64,000 nt of DNA, taken from Escherichia coli DSM 30083 = JCM 1649 = ATCC 11775. Lineage in GTDB: Bacteria > Pseudomonadota > Gammaproteobacteria > Enterobacterales > Enterobacteriaceae. Position 1 is the stretch's first letter, and every line of letters starts with the position of its first letter. Made by a program: the position numbers and the translations under genes. The notes beneath the pieces are model-generated. The model worked only from the letters and a program-made list of their open reading frames with translations. It was not told the DNA's origin and did no database searches. Below are positions 51,972 to 61,615 of this stretch, piece by piece. Location: positions 310,001 to 374,000 of the forward strand of contig NZ_CP033092.2 of NCBI RefSeq assembly GCF_003697165.2, given 5' to 3'.

Positions 51972-52850
51972 TTAATGAACTTGCGGATCTGCCGGAGACG
52001 CGTTGTTGCGGATCTCGGCAATATCCATCGCATTGAACAGATAGTGGTTACCGCAGTAATCACAATGCATGTCAATTTCGCCATCTTCCGCCAGGATGCT
52101 ATCGACTTCTTCATCAGGCAGCGTTTTCAGCGCATCGGCGCAACGTTCACGCGAGCAGGTGCATTTGAACTCCACATCCTGCGGATCGTAAACCGTCACC
52201 TCTTCTTCGTGATACAAACGCCACAACACTTCGTTTGCCGGTAAAGTCAGCAGTTCTTCGGTTTTGATGGTTTCGGTTAGCGTCGCCAGGTGGTCAAAGT
52301 CGTCCTGCTGGGCATTTTGCGCAGGCATTACCTGCAACAACATTCCGCCTGCAGCCGGTTTGCCGTCTACGTCGCCGGTGCGAATAAACAGGCGCGTCGG
52401 CAGCTGTTCAGAACGCATAAAGTAATCTTCCAGGCAGGCCGCCAGGGTATCACCTTCCAGACCAACCACGCCCTGATAGCGTTCGCCTTCGCTCGGAGTG
52501 ATGGTGATCACCACGTAACCATTGCCGACCAGCGTTTTCAGGTCGGCATTTTCTGGAATTTCGCCCTGCACGCGCGCCACACCGCGCATCTGCTGGTTGT
52601 TGTTACCGTTAATAACCGCCAGATTCATCGGACCGTCGCCTTGCAGCTGTACGGTGATATCACCATCAAACTTCAACGTAGCGGTTAACAGGCTGGTCGC
52701 AACCAGCAGTTCTGCCAGCACGTTTTTAACGGGCTGCGGATAATCGTGATTCTCAAGGATCTGTTGCAGGGTTTCCGAAACGGTTACCAGTTCGCCGCGA
52801 ACGGCAAAGTTTTCAAACAGATAGCGATGTAATTGGTCATGTTGCGGCAT
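51972..52850 (-). CDS. hslO: redox-regulated chaperone Hsp33
   Basis: 292-residue holdase activated by oxidation plus unfolding. N-terminal folded domain, linker, and C-terminal zinc center with four cysteines in CTCSRERC and CDYCGNH (CxC and CxxC). The start MPQHDQ at 52850 is preferred to a Met two codons earlier on family length. Downstream of hslR in the same direction, 24 bases apart. Confidence 0.98.
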   Translation of the reverse strand: MPQHDQLHRYLFENFAVRGELVTVSETLQQILENHDYPQPVKNVLAELLVATSLLTATLKFDGDITVQLQGDGPMNLAVINGNNNQQMRGVARVQGEIPENADLKTLVGNGYVVITITPSEGERYQGVVGLEGDTLAACLEDYFMRSEQLPTRLFIRTGDVDGKPAAGGMLLQVMPAQNAQQDDFDHLATLTETIKTEELLTLPANEVLWRLYHEEEVTVYDPQDVEFKCTCSRERCADALKTLPDEEVDSILAEDGEIDMHCDYCGNHYLFNAMDIAEIRNNASPADPQVH

Positions 52851-52874
52851 AATCATCTCTCTTGCAGGTGACAG

Positions 52875-53276
52875 TTATTCACTGTCGCCGTGTTTAAATC
52901 GTAACAGGTCGCGGCGCTCTTTTTTGTCCGGGCGTCGGTCCGGATGCGGCATGGTTAAGGCATTAAGTTTACGTGCCAGCGCCATTTTTTCGCGTTTCTC
53001 TACACTTTCCGCAGTCTCTTCATACAGCAAGGCTGCCTCGCTGGCGGGGCGACGCTGTTCAGTAATCGCCTTTACAATCACCGTGCGTTCGTCATTTCCC
53101 TGGCGCAGAGTGAGCGTGGCATTCAGCTCGACGATTTTGCTTGGCTTGCTGCGCTGCCCGTTGTAATGCACCTTACCGCCTTCAATCATTTCACGGGCCA
53201 GCGCGCGGGTTTTATAAAAACGGGCAGCCCATAGCCATTTATCCAGTCGAACCTCAACAGCAGGTTTTTCTTTCAT
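52875..53276 (-). CDS. hslR: ribosome-associated heat shock protein Hsp15
   Basis: 133 residues. S4-type RNA-binding domain at the N-terminus (VRLDKWLWAARFYKTR) and a basic C-terminal tail (PDRRPDKKERRDLLRF). Binds stalled 50S subunits carrying nascent chains and helps recycle them. Operon with yrfG and hslO. Confidence 0.98.
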   Translation of the reverse strand: MKEKPAVEVRLDKWLWAARFYKTRALAREMIEGGKVHYNGQRSKPSKIVELNATLTLRQGNDERTVIVKAITEQRRPASEAALLYEETAESVEKREKMALARKLNALTMPHPDRRPDKKERRDLLRFKHGDSE

Positions 53277-53286
53277 GGCATCTCCT

Positions 53287-53955
53287 TCACATTAGCGAGG
53301 GGATCAGGCGGCGGTAGTCATTCAGTGACGGATGGCGTTGATACTGTTTCTCGGCAATCCCGGAGTCAGGATTAGTCACACCGAGGCAGTAACGAATACC
53401 AAATTGCGCGGCAGCATCGAGAATCGCTTCGCTGTCATCAATAAACAGCGTTCTTTCAGCTTTAAGACCCGTAGCTTCGGCCACCGCATGCCATAACCGC
53501 TGATCCTCTTTCGGATAACCAAATGTGTGGGTGGAAAGTAATAAATCAAGGTGTGCGTCCAGACCGGTATGCTCAAGTTTTACCGCCAGGTTGTGCGGAT
53601 GCGCATTGGTGAGCAAAATTCGCTGTTTACCGCTGGCTTTCAGTGCCTCAAGAAACGGAATGGTATCTTCACGCAGTACGGCACGCGGTCCCATCTCGGT
53701 GGTCATCGCACAGATATCCAGACCCAGTTGCTCACTCCAGTAATCAAGACAGTACCAGTTTAGCGTATGCTGTACGTCGTGATATTGCTGGCGCATATAT
53801 TCCATCGCTTCCTGTGGCGTAACTCCGTTTTTCGCGCCCCATGTTTCAGGCACCAGCTTTTGCCAGAAATAGTTATCGAAGGCGAGGTCAAGCAACGTGC
53901 CGTCCATATCCAGCAGAACGGTATCTACGTCCTGCCAGGCAATGTTGATATGCAT
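53287..53955 (-). CDS. yrfG: HAD-family GMP/IMP nucleotidase YrfG
   Basis: 222 residues. HAD motifs: DMDGTLLD (nucleophile and acid/base Asp), LLTNAH, and FIDDSEAIL. Dephosphorylates purine nucleotides such as GMP and IMP in E. coli. The start at 53955 gives the usual length; upstream Met codons lie in the igaA-side leader. Upstream of hslR by 10 bases. Confidence 0.95.
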   Translation of the reverse strand: MHINIAWQDVDTVLLDMDGTLLDLAFDNYFWQKLVPETWGAKNGVTPQEAMEYMRQQYHDVQHTLNWYCLDYWSEQLGLDICAMTTEMGPRAVLREDTIPFLEALKASGKQRILLTNAHPHNLAVKLEHTGLDAHLDLLLSTHTFGYPKEDQRLWHAVAEATGLKAERTLFIDDSEAILDAAAQFGIRYCLGVTNPDSGIAEKQYQRHPSLNDYRRLIPSLM

Positions 53956-54019
53956 GAGGGAAATCTCCAGAGTGAAGCAATTTGCGCGACAGGGTAGCAT
54001 AACCTGCCGCGCAAACGTG

Positions 54020-56155
54020 TTATTCGATAAGGCTTTCTGAAGGGGTGATCAGTTGCGGGTTCAGGCAGCTTTCATAATAGGCCTGAATCTTCATCATGCG
54101 AGTACGATGGCGCTGGTAACGACGCCAGGCCTGTACGCCATTATAAATGGCGCTACCCAGCATCGTCAGTAGCAGCAGCGTGGTGCTGAGATAGCGCCAC
54201 AGGCCGGAACGATCCGGGATCGGATGAAGGCCAATATGCTGCGTACCATTGGCGTCAGTGAAGATTTTTGTGACGATACCTTCGGCGTTAAACGGCGTAT
54301 GCATCAGCATTTGTGCCAGTTTCTGGAAAGCGTTCCACTGTTCTTGCGGCGGATAGTCGTAAAGTGATGCCGAAGGCCAGGGCTGATCAACAAAATCTCT
54401 GCCTTCGTCGCTGACAATCAGGAACCCGCCGGGGGCCGGACTGTTTAGTGATTGTGCCGCTCGCGCCGTTTCATGCGTGATAAACGGCGCGGTAGAGGTG
54501 GCCACCAGGTTATCCAGCGATTCCGCACTCACCGGGCGTAATAACACATTCACGCCATCGAGTTTCCCGGCGTTGGCGCGTTTTACCAGCGCGTCCCAGT
54601 CTTTACTGTTGCCGAGATTGACCAGCGCATTTTTCAGTCGCACACAGTCATCTTTGGCAGAACACAGATCTGCTGTCTTCAGAACAATGTCGCCAAAATC
54701 ATCAAGCAATACCATACCGGATTTTTGAATTGCTGAACGTAATGAGGCACTGACGCGAGATTCATCTTCCGGTTTAGGGTGCAGCTGGCGATTAACTGCT
54801 TCGGTCAATGCCGTCGCTTTGTTGACCAATTCAGATTCTGGTAATGGCAATGAGCGGGCGTCATTCCAGATGATCTGCGAGCAGTCAAACGGTAAAAAAG
54901 GTGAGTTGGTTTTCGCGCTCCAGGTACCGGAAGTGCGAATATTACACATTCCCGTACCGCTAATACGCAATGTATCGCCAACCCGCACGCCAGCGTCAGC
55001 CAGTTGTTTCACGCTGGTGGCTTCAATGGTCTGCGCGCCTTTCATCCACGAGAGGGTGAATTTCAGCGGCATATCCAGCGGGATCCAGAATAACAGCATA
55101 AACAGCACCAATAGCGAGCCCGCAGCAATAATCGTACTGCGCAGCCAGTGCTGTAACGGAAAGTTTTTTACTTCATCATGCAGCGAAAGATATCGCCCCT
55201 GACGCACTACGTGGCGGTCGAGATAGATATCGATATCGGTTTGTTGACCAAGATCCTGAGCAATGTATGGCTGCCAGTGTGCGGGATAGACCAGGTCGAT
55301 AATACCGAGTGAAATATTGTTGATCTGTTCCTGATCGTTTTCGCCAAACAATCCCCAACGACGGGGTGTACCGCGCAGACAATGAATTTCCCGCAGGGAG
55401 GATTTTGCCGGGGGCGCGAATAGCCCCCACAGACCTGCGCCCAGCAGCAGTAACGCGCCGCCTGCCAGCCACGGAACAAAGACATCCGGGGTAATCAGGC
55501 AGAAAAAGAACATCAGGAAGGAGGCGACAATCAGCAACGCTTCGCGCAGCCCGCGCGGACGACTCAGCGCATACTCTTCGTGCGTTTCTTTGCGAATATT
55601 GAGCAGTTCTATTTGCTCGCTCTCTTCCCCGCGAATCGACGCCTGCGTTGACGGAACAGGTTGCAAGGCATAGCCGCGAATTTCCTGCATGTACTCCTGC
55701 AGCGTATGACCGTTGAGTGAAATAACCAGCGGCAGCGAATCGGTATGAATCAGTTCAACGGTATTCTCATCGTTGATGTACTGTTCCCAGAAAGGCGGCA
55801 GGTGGACTTCTACCGAATCGAGGTAGTAACGCCATTTATTCGGATCGTCGGTAGAGATGCCATAACGCGTGATAGCGTGTGTCAGCATCATGACGTTGTT
55901 GCTTTCGGCATTCAGCGCCAGAGAGATCGGTGCCGCGCTGGCTCCCGTTGGGCCAGGCACCTGTAATACCTGCGTCAGGCTCTCAAGATAATTTTCAACG
56001 GCGCTACGTTCTTCAGATGTGAGTTTACGCGTTTGCGCATCCACGAAGGCGTTGGTCCAGGGCAGCTGACGCCGTCTGGATCGCACTTTTATCAGCCATC
56101 CCGCAAGTAGTGAGCAGGCCAGCAAAGCAGCTAAAAAAATCACAATGGTGCTCAT
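54020..56155 (-). CDS. igaA: Rcs phosphorelay inhibitor IgaA
   Basis: 711-residue multi-spanning inner-membrane protein that holds back the Rcs envelope-stress pathway through RcsD. Membrane segments near 1-22, 205-250 (two), 335-365 and 655-678 separate cytoplasmic regions from a large periplasmic domain (about 365-655) with four cysteines (in GMCNI, FDCSQ, ADLCSAKDDC). Essential in cells with a functional Rcs system. Divergent from nudE. Confidence 0.97.
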   Translation of the reverse strand: MSTIVIFLAALLACSLLAGWLIKVRSRRRQLPWTNAFVDAQTRKLTSEERSAVENYLESLTQVLQVPGPTGASAAPISLALNAESNNVMMLTHAITRYGISTDDPNKWRYYLDSVEVHLPPFWEQYINDENTVELIHTDSLPLVISLNGHTLQEYMQEIRGYALQPVPSTQASIRGEESEQIELLNIRKETHEEYALSRPRGLREALLIVASFLMFFFCLITPDVFVPWLAGGALLLLGAGLWGLFAPPAKSSLREIHCLRGTPRRWGLFGENDQEQINNISLGIIDLVYPAHWQPYIAQDLGQQTDIDIYLDRHVVRQGRYLSLHDEVKNFPLQHWLRSTIIAAGSLLVLFMLLFWIPLDMPLKFTLSWMKGAQTIEATSVKQLADAGVRVGDTLRISGTGMCNIRTSGTWSAKTNSPFLPFDCSQIIWNDARSLPLPESELVNKATALTEAVNRQLHPKPEDESRVSASLRSAIQKSGMVLLDDFGDIVLKTADLCSAKDDCVRLKNALVNLGNSKDWDALVKRANAGKLDGVNVLLRPVSAESLDNLVATSTAPFITHETARAAQSLNSPAPGGFLIVSDEGRDFVDQPWPSASLYDYPPQEQWNAFQKLAQMLMHTPFNAEGIVTKIFTDANGTQHIGLHPIPDRSGLWRYLSTTLLLLTMLGSAIYNGVQAWRRYQRHRTRMMKIQAYYESCLNPQLITPSESLIE

Positions 56156-56474
56156 GCTTTCCCCATCTTACTTAGTCTGTCAGGCGTGGTCAGTCGCACC
56201 GGACACAATACATGATTCTGCGGTTGGCTATCGGCAAGCGTGGAGTTTAACTTGAGCATCATTAAGCACATCACAGTAACCGCTGATCATAGCAAACCCT
56301 CTGAAGGCGGAATATCAGCAAATTCCTGGAGTTATTTCAACCTATTGACTTTTAATTTGATTTGAGGACGATTATTTATTAAGTTACATAAATGTAAATA
56401 ACATGCAATTCACATTGCCGAAAGCGTGTCCGATATCGCACAATAACCGCTGATTTCACAGCATAGATCCCACG
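56156..56474. other. igaA-nudE divergent intergenic region
   Basis: 319 bases; no gene seen. Contains a 16-base direct repeat (56272-56287 and 56439-56454) and an AT-rich core where both promoters should lie. Confidence 0.65.
56272..56454. repeat. 16-base direct repeat pair between igaA and nudE
   Basis: CACAGTAACCGCTGAT at 56272-56287 and CACAATAACCGCTGAT at 56439-56454 differ at one base and are 167 bases apart, one near each gene start. A shared regulator site is possible; no regulator is recognised. Confidence 0.6.
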
Positions 56475-57035
56475 ATGAGCAAATCATTACAAAAACCCAC
56501 CATTCTGAATGTTGAAACTGTAGCCCGTTCCCGACTGTTTACCGTCGAAAGCGTGGATCTGGAGTTCAGCAATGGCGTGCGGCGTGTTTATGAACGAATG
56601 CGTCCAACCAACCGGGAAGCAGTGATGATTGTGCCGATTGTGGACGATCACCTGATCCTGATCCGCGAATACGCAGTGGGAACTGAATCCTACGAATTAG
56701 GTTTTTCGAAAGGATTAATTGATCCGGGTGAAAGCGTCTTTGAAGCCGCTAACCGCGAGCTAAAAGAAGAGGTTGGATTTGGTGCGAACGATCTGACTTT
56801 TTTGAAGAAGCTCAGCATGGCACCGTCTTACTTTTCCAGCAAAATGAATATCGTGGTAGCGCAAGATCTCTACCCGGAATCACTGGAAGGCGATGAGCCA
56901 GAGCCGTTACCACAGGTGCGCTGGCCGCTGGCGCATATGATGGATTTGCTGGAAGCCCCTGACTTCAACGAAGCGCGTAATGTCAGCGCGCTGTTCCTCG
57001 TGCGCGAATGGTTGAAAGGGCAGGGGCGAGTGTAA
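56475..57035 (+). CDS. nudE: ADP compounds hydrolase NudE
   Basis: 186-residue Nudix hydrolase cleaving ADP-ribose, Ap3A and NADH. The Nudix box GLIDPGESVFEAAN followed by RELKEEVGF fits GX5EX7REUXEEXGU. Single gene, divergent from igaA and convergent with mrcA. Confidence 0.97.
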   Translation: MSKSLQKPTILNVETVARSRLFTVESVDLEFSNGVRRVYERMRPTNREAVMIVPIVDDHLILIREYAVGTESYELGFSKGLIDPGESVFEAANRELKEEVGFGANDLTFLKKLSMAPSYFSSKMNIVVAQDLYPESLEGDEPEPLPQVRWPLAHMMDLLEAPDFNEARNVSALFLVREWLKGQGRV

Positions 57036-57048
57036 ATGCGTGAAGTTT

Positions 57049-57073
57049 GCCTGATGCACAACGCTTATCAGGC
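57049..57073. repeat. REP-like hairpin after nudE
   Basis: GCCTGAT pairs with ATCAGGC around an 11-base spacer that contains an inner ACGC, a REP variant. Confidence 0.6.
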
Positions 57074-57116
57074 TTACGAAGTTCCTGCAATTTATTGAAT
57101 TTTCAATTTTTTGTTG

Positions 57117-57145
57117 GCCGGATAACGCGTTCACCCGCATCCGGC
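57117..57145. repeat. REP element between nudE and mrcA
   Basis: GCCGGAT and ATCCGGC close a 15-base spacer; standard REP core. Together with the one at 57049 it forms a small BIME. Confidence 0.75.
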
Positions 57146-57174
57146 ATAAACAAGTGCACTTTGTCAGCAAACTG

Positions 57175-57198
57175 AAAAAGGCGCCGAAGCGCCTTTTT
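57175..57198 (-). terminator. mrcA terminator
   Basis: AAAAAGGCGC and GCGCCTTTTT around CGAA: a tetraloop hairpin with T-run on either strand, just beyond the mrcA stop. Confidence 0.92.
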
Positions 57199-57200
57199 AA

Positions 57201-59753
57201 TCAGAACAATTCCTGTGCCTCGCCATTATCGATAATGGTCGTTCCCACCTCGTGCACCGCCTGTTGTGTCGGCTGCGTACCTTCGATGAAATACTCTTCG
57301 CGGCTGTTGCCACCATTAGCTAATTGCCCGGTGCTGCGATCGATATTCACCGTCACAATACCCGGTGGCGGCGTCAGCGGCTGTTCCGGCACACCTTCAA
57401 GAACGGCTTTCATATAAGCGTCCCATGCAGGCTGGGCACTCTTGGCACCGCCTTCGTAACCTGAGATCTGATCTTTAATCGCTCCGGAAGCCGTTGTATG
57501 ACCGAGATTACGACGGTGATCATCAAAGCCAATCCAGACCGAGGTCACAACGCCCGGACCGTAACCCGAGAACCACGCATCTTTCGAACTGTTAGTGGTA
57601 CCCGTTTTTCCGCCTATATCATGCCGTTGTAAATCACGACCTGCTCGCCAGCCAGTACCCTGCCAGCCTGGTTCACCAAAAATATTGGTGTTCAAGGCAC
57701 TCTTAATCAGGAATGCCAGCGGTGTGTTGATGACGTGCGGTGCGTACTCCTGCGCGCCAGTCTTCGCCACTAACGCCTGATTTGCCTGCTCCAGCTGCGG
57801 CATTGGTACAGAAACATTCTGCTGCTCGCGGGAGATAGCGACATCTTCAACATCGTTATTTTCCAGCACGTTCGATTTCTGCGTATCACCGTAAATCACC
57901 GGAATATCGCATTCCGGGCAGGCTACTTTCGGTTTCGCTTCGAAAATCACGCCGCCCTGATCGTTTTCAATTTTGCTGATAAACCACGGGTCCACCAGGA
58001 AGCCGCCGTTCGCCATGACCGCGTAGCCGCGCGCCACCTGCATTGGGGTGAAGGAAGCTGAACCCAGCGCCAGCGATTCGGTGTGGACAATGTTTTGTGC
58101 CGGGAAGCCGAAGCGTTGCAGATATTCTGCAGCGTAGTCGACGCCCATCGCCCGCATTGCGCGTACCATCACCACGTTTTTCGACTGACCCAGCCCCTGA
58201 CGTAAGCGAATTGGACCGGCATATTGCGGTGGTGAGTTCTTCGGCTGCCAGTCAGAACCGGCACCTGCATCCCAGCGGGAAATTGGCACATCGTTCAACA
58301 TACTTGCCAGCGTTAGACCTTTATCCATCGCCGCGGTGTAGAGGAACGGTTTGATGTTGGAACCCACCTGACGCAGTGCCTGGGTGGCGCGGTTAAACTT
58401 GCTCTGATTGAAATCAAAGCCACCGACCAGCGCCATAACGGCACCGTTTTGCGGATTGATCGACACCAGCGCCGAGTTCACTTCCGGCACTTGCGCCAGC
58501 CACCATGCATCGTCAACTTGACGAACCCAGATTTGCTGACCCGTTTGCAGAACATCGGTCACTTTACGCGGCGTCGGTCCCTGCTGAGTATCCGAACGGT
58601 AAGGACGCGCCCAGCGAACACCTTCCATACTCAATACGACGGTCGACCCGTCTGCCAGCATCGCCGTTGCTTCCTGAGGATTGGCGCTGGTGACTGCGGC
58701 AGGCAGCAGCGGACCATAGGTCGGCAGCGCCTTCAGCGTATCGGTAATTTTGTTGTTGTCCCACGCCGATTCGCCCACTTTCCACAGCACATTTGCCGGG
58801 CCGCGATAGCCGTGGCGCATGTCGTAGTCCAGCACGTTATTACGTACCGCCTGCTGTGCGGCCTGCTGCACTTTGCGGGTGATGGTGGTGTAAATGCGAT
58901 AACCGTCTTCATAGGCACTTTCGCCATAACGGTTATACATCTCCTGGCGCACCATTTCGCTCAGGTATGGCGCAGAGAAAGCAATCTCCGGCGCGTGATA
59001 GTTAGCGTTAATCGCCTCAGTGCGTGTCTGATCGAACTGTTGTTGGGTGATATATCCTTCATCCAGCATCCGCGACAGCACGACGTTACGCCGCGCGACG
59101 GCACGATCCATTGAGTAGAGCGGGTTGAAGGTGGAAGGCGCTTTCGGCAGCCCGGCTATCACCGCCATTTCGTTCAACGTCAGTTGGTCGACCGTTTTAC
59201 CGAAATAGACTTGTGCCGCAGCACCGACACCATAGGCGCGGTAACCGAGGTAAATCTTGTTCAGATAAAGCTCGAGGATCTCGTCTTTCGTCAGCAACTG
59301 TTCAATGCGAATCGCGAGGAAGACTTCCTTAATCTTGCGCATCAGCGTGCGTTCTGGACTGAGGAAGAAGTTTCTCGCCAGCTGCTGGGTAATAGTACTC
59401 GCCCCTTGTGACGCGTGACCGGAGAACAGCGCCACGCTTGCCGCACGGAAGATCCCCACCGGGTCAACGCCGTGATGCTCGTAGAAGCGGCTATCTTCCG
59501 TCGCGATAAAGGCTTTCACCATCTCCGGCGGGATTTGATCCAACGTAACCGGAATACGACGTTTCTCACCGTATTGAGCAATCAGCTCGCCATCGGCGCT
59601 GTAAATCTGCATCGGAATTTGCAGGCGAACATCTTTTAATGTCGCCACATCCGGCAGTTGTGGCTCGATGTAGCGGTATAGGCCATAAATCGAGCCTGCT
59701 CCCAGCAGAATGCAACAGACTGCAAGGATCAAAAAATACTTTACGAACTTCAC
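57201..59753 (-). CDS. mrcA: penicillin-binding protein 1A
   Basis: Bifunctional peptidoglycan synthase, 850 residues: N-terminal membrane anchor (about 7-28), GT51 transglycosylase (ATEDSRFYEHHGVD, GASTITQQLARN) and C-terminal transpeptidase with the SxxK serine in GSNIKPFLYT and KTGTTNS. A GTG start at 59753 (GGGAAATTTCCA upstream) gives the known length; the ATG eight codons earlier has no good ribosome site. Divergent from hofM. Confidence 0.97.
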   Translation of the reverse strand: MKFVKYFLILAVCCILLGAGSIYGLYRYIEPQLPDVATLKDVRLQIPMQIYSADGELIAQYGEKRRIPVTLDQIPPEMVKAFIATEDSRFYEHHGVDPVGIFRAASVALFSGHASQGASTITQQLARNFFLSPERTLMRKIKEVFLAIRIEQLLTKDEILELYLNKIYLGYRAYGVGAAAQVYFGKTVDQLTLNEMAVIAGLPKAPSTFNPLYSMDRAVARRNVVLSRMLDEGYITQQQFDQTRTEAINANYHAPEIAFSAPYLSEMVRQEMYNRYGESAYEDGYRIYTTITRKVQQAAQQAVRNNVLDYDMRHGYRGPANVLWKVGESAWDNNKITDTLKALPTYGPLLPAAVTSANPQEATAMLADGSTVVLSMEGVRWARPYRSDTQQGPTPRKVTDVLQTGQQIWVRQVDDAWWLAQVPEVNSALVSINPQNGAVMALVGGFDFNQSKFNRATQALRQVGSNIKPFLYTAAMDKGLTLASMLNDVPISRWDAGAGSDWQPKNSPPQYAGPIRLRQGLGQSKNVVMVRAMRAMGVDYAAEYLQRFGFPAQNIVHTESLALGSASFTPMQVARGYAVMANGGFLVDPWFISKIENDQGGVIFEAKPKVACPECDIPVIYGDTQKSNVLENNDVEDVAISREQQNVSVPMPQLEQANQALVAKTGAQEYAPHVINTPLAFLIKSALNTNIFGEPGWQGTGWRAGRDLQRHDIGGKTGTTNSSKDAWFSGYGPGVVTSVWIGFDDHRRNLGHTTASGAIKDQISGYEGGAKSAQPAWDAYMKAVLEGVPEQPLTPPPGIVTVNIDRSTGQLANGGNSREEYFIEGTQPTQQAVHEVGTTIIDNGEAQELF

Positions 59754-59872
59754 TGGAAATTTCCCATTTAGTTTCATTTGGGCAGTTTATAAACAAACGC
59801 GCGGTAGTATAAAGGCAAGCCAGACGCATTGATATACCTGTCAGAGTGACGGGTGATAAGGAGATCATCACA

Positions 59873-60652
59873 ATGGCATTTAAGAACTGGCAAATTGGTT
59901 TGCATTTACAACAGCAAGAAGCGGTAGCGGTTGCTATCGTGCGGAGCGCAAAAGAATGCTTATTGCACCGCTGGTGGCGGTTGCCACTGGAGAACGACAT
60001 TATCAAAGATGGGCGGATTGTTGATGTGCAGCGGCTGGCTAACACGTTGTTACCGTGGAGTCGTGAACTGCCGCAGCGTCATCACATTATGTTGGCGTTT
60101 CCCGCCAGTCGCACATTACAGCGGTCATTTCCACGCCCGTCGATGTCCCTCGGTGAGCGGGAGCAAATGGCCTGGCTGTCCGGGACGATGGCCCGTGAAC
60201 TGGATATGGATCCGGACTCCCTGCGCTTCGATTACAGCGAAGACGCACTCAGTCCCGCCTATAACGTGACTGCCGCGCAAAGCAAAGAGCTGGCAACGCT
60301 GCTTACTCTGGCAGAAAGGTTGCGTGTTCATGTTAGCGCGATCACTCCGGATGCCAGTGCATTACAGCGATTCCTGCCTTTTTTACCTTCTCATCAGCAA
60401 TGTCTGGCCTGGCGTGATAACGAACAGTGGCTGTGGGCGACGCGCTATAGCTGGGGGCGCAAACTGGCGGTGGGGATGACTAGCGCGAAGGAGCTGGCGG
60501 CAGCGTTATCTGTTGATCCCGAAAGCGTCGCGCTATGTGGCGAAGGCGGATTTGACCCCTGGGAGGCGGTTTCTGTTCGTCAGCCGCCGCTACCGCCACC
60601 AGGTGGAGACTTTGCCATCGCGCTGGGGCTGGCGCTTGGGAAGGTGTACTGA
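59873..60652 (+). CDS. hofM: DNA-utilisation protein HofM (PilM-like)
   Basis: 259-residue PilM/actin-like protein, first of hofMNOPQ, an enterobacterial operon related to type IV pilus/competence genes and needed in E. coli for growth on DNA as carbon source. Short for PilM but keeps its overall layout. Start at 59873 after AAGGAG. The stop overlaps the hofN start. Confidence 0.93.
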   Translation: MAFKNWQIGLHLQQQEAVAVAIVRSAKECLLHRWWRLPLENDIIKDGRIVDVQRLANTLLPWSRELPQRHHIMLAFPASRTLQRSFPRPSMSLGEREQMAWLSGTMARELDMDPDSLRFDYSEDALSPAYNVTAAQSKELATLLTLAERLRVHVSAITPDASALQRFLPFLPSHQQCLAWRDNEQWLWATRYSWGRKLAVGMTSAKELAAALSVDPESVALCGEGGFDPWEAVSVRQPPLPPPGGDFAIALGLALGKVY

Positions 60653-61191
60653 TGAACCCGCCAATTAATTTTTTGCCCTGGCGACAGCAACGCCGGACCG
60701 CTTTTCTTCGTTTCTGGTTGCTGATGTTCGTTGCGCCTTTGCTGCTGGCCGTCGGGATAACGCTAATACTGCGTCTGACAAGCAATGCCGAAGCACGCGT
60801 AAACGCCGTTTTGCTTCAGGCGGAACAACAACTCGCCCGCAGCTTACAGATAACGAAACCACGTTTGCTGGAACGCCAGCAGTTACGCGAACAGCGTTTG
60901 CAACGTCAGCGCCAGCGACAATTTACCCGCGACTGGCAATCTGCGCTGGAAGCACTGGCGGCGCTTTTACCCGAACATGCCTGGCTGACAACGATAAGCT
61001 GGCAGCAGGGAACGCTGGAGATCAAGGGGCTGACAACAAGCATTACCGCGTTAAACGCACTAGAAACGTCACTACGCCAGGATGCTTCTTTTCATCTCAA
61101 TCAGCGGGGGGCCACGCAGCAGGATGCGCAGGGACGCTGGCAATTTGAGTATCAGTTAACAAGGAAGGTTAGCGATGAACATGTTCTTTGA
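60652..61191 (+). CDS. hofN: DNA-utilisation protein HofN (PilN-like)
   Basis: 179 residues. Short cytoplasmic N-terminus (NFLPWRQQRR, the PilM-binding type motif), one membrane helix (about 21-43), then an Arg/Gln-rich coiled coil and a small periplasmic domain. Overlaps hofM and hofO. Confidence 0.93.
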   Translation: MNPPINFLPWRQQRRTAFLRFWLLMFVAPLLLAVGITLILRLTSNAEARVNAVLLQAEQQLARSLQITKPRLLERQQLREQRLQRQRQRQFTRDWQSALEALAALLPEHAWLTTISWQQGTLEIKGLTTSITALNALETSLRQDASFHLNQRGATQQDAQGRWQFEYQLTRKVSDEHVL

Positions 61192-61615
61192 CTGGTGGTT
61201 CGCCACATCACTCCGCCTCCGCCAGTTTTGCTGGGCAGTCTGGTTGCTGGTGTTAGTTACGCTCATTTTTCTGTCATTGACACACCATGAAGAGAGCGAT
61301 GCATTAATTCGACTACGGGCAAATCATCACCAGCAGTGGGCTGCACTGTATCGCCTGGTAGACACCACTTCCTTCAGCGAAGAAAAAACGCTGCCCTTTT
61401 CGCCACTGGATTTTCAGTTATCCGGCGCGCAACTGGTTTACTGGCATCCATCCGCGCAGGGAGGTGAGTTGGCGTTGAAAACGCTGTGGGAAGCAGTGCC
61501 GTCGGCATTTACACGGCTGGCAGAGCGCAACGTCAGCGTGAGCCGTTTTTTGTTAAGCGTGGAAGGTGATGACCTTTTGTTCACGCTACAACTGGAGACG
61601 CCGCATGAGGGTTAA
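61175..61615 (+). CDS. hofO: DNA-utilisation protein HofO (PilO-like)
   Basis: 146 residues, one membrane helix (about 16-36) followed by a periplasmic domain. Begins inside hofN (17-base overlap) and overlaps hofP, which supports coupled expression. PilO-like by position more than by sequence. Confidence 0.9.
   Translation: MNMFFDWWFATSLRLRQFCWAVWLLVLVTLIFLSLTHHEESDALIRLRANHHQQWAALYRLVDTTSFSEEKTLPFSPLDFQLSGAQLVYWHPSAQGGELALKTLWEAVPSAFTRLAERNVSVSRFLLSVEGDDLLFTLQLETPHEG

Noticed and set aside
59753..59777. ATG start eight codons upstream for mrcA
   Set aside because: Poor ribosome site and longer than the family; the GTG has GGGAAA upstream and gives the usual 850 residues.
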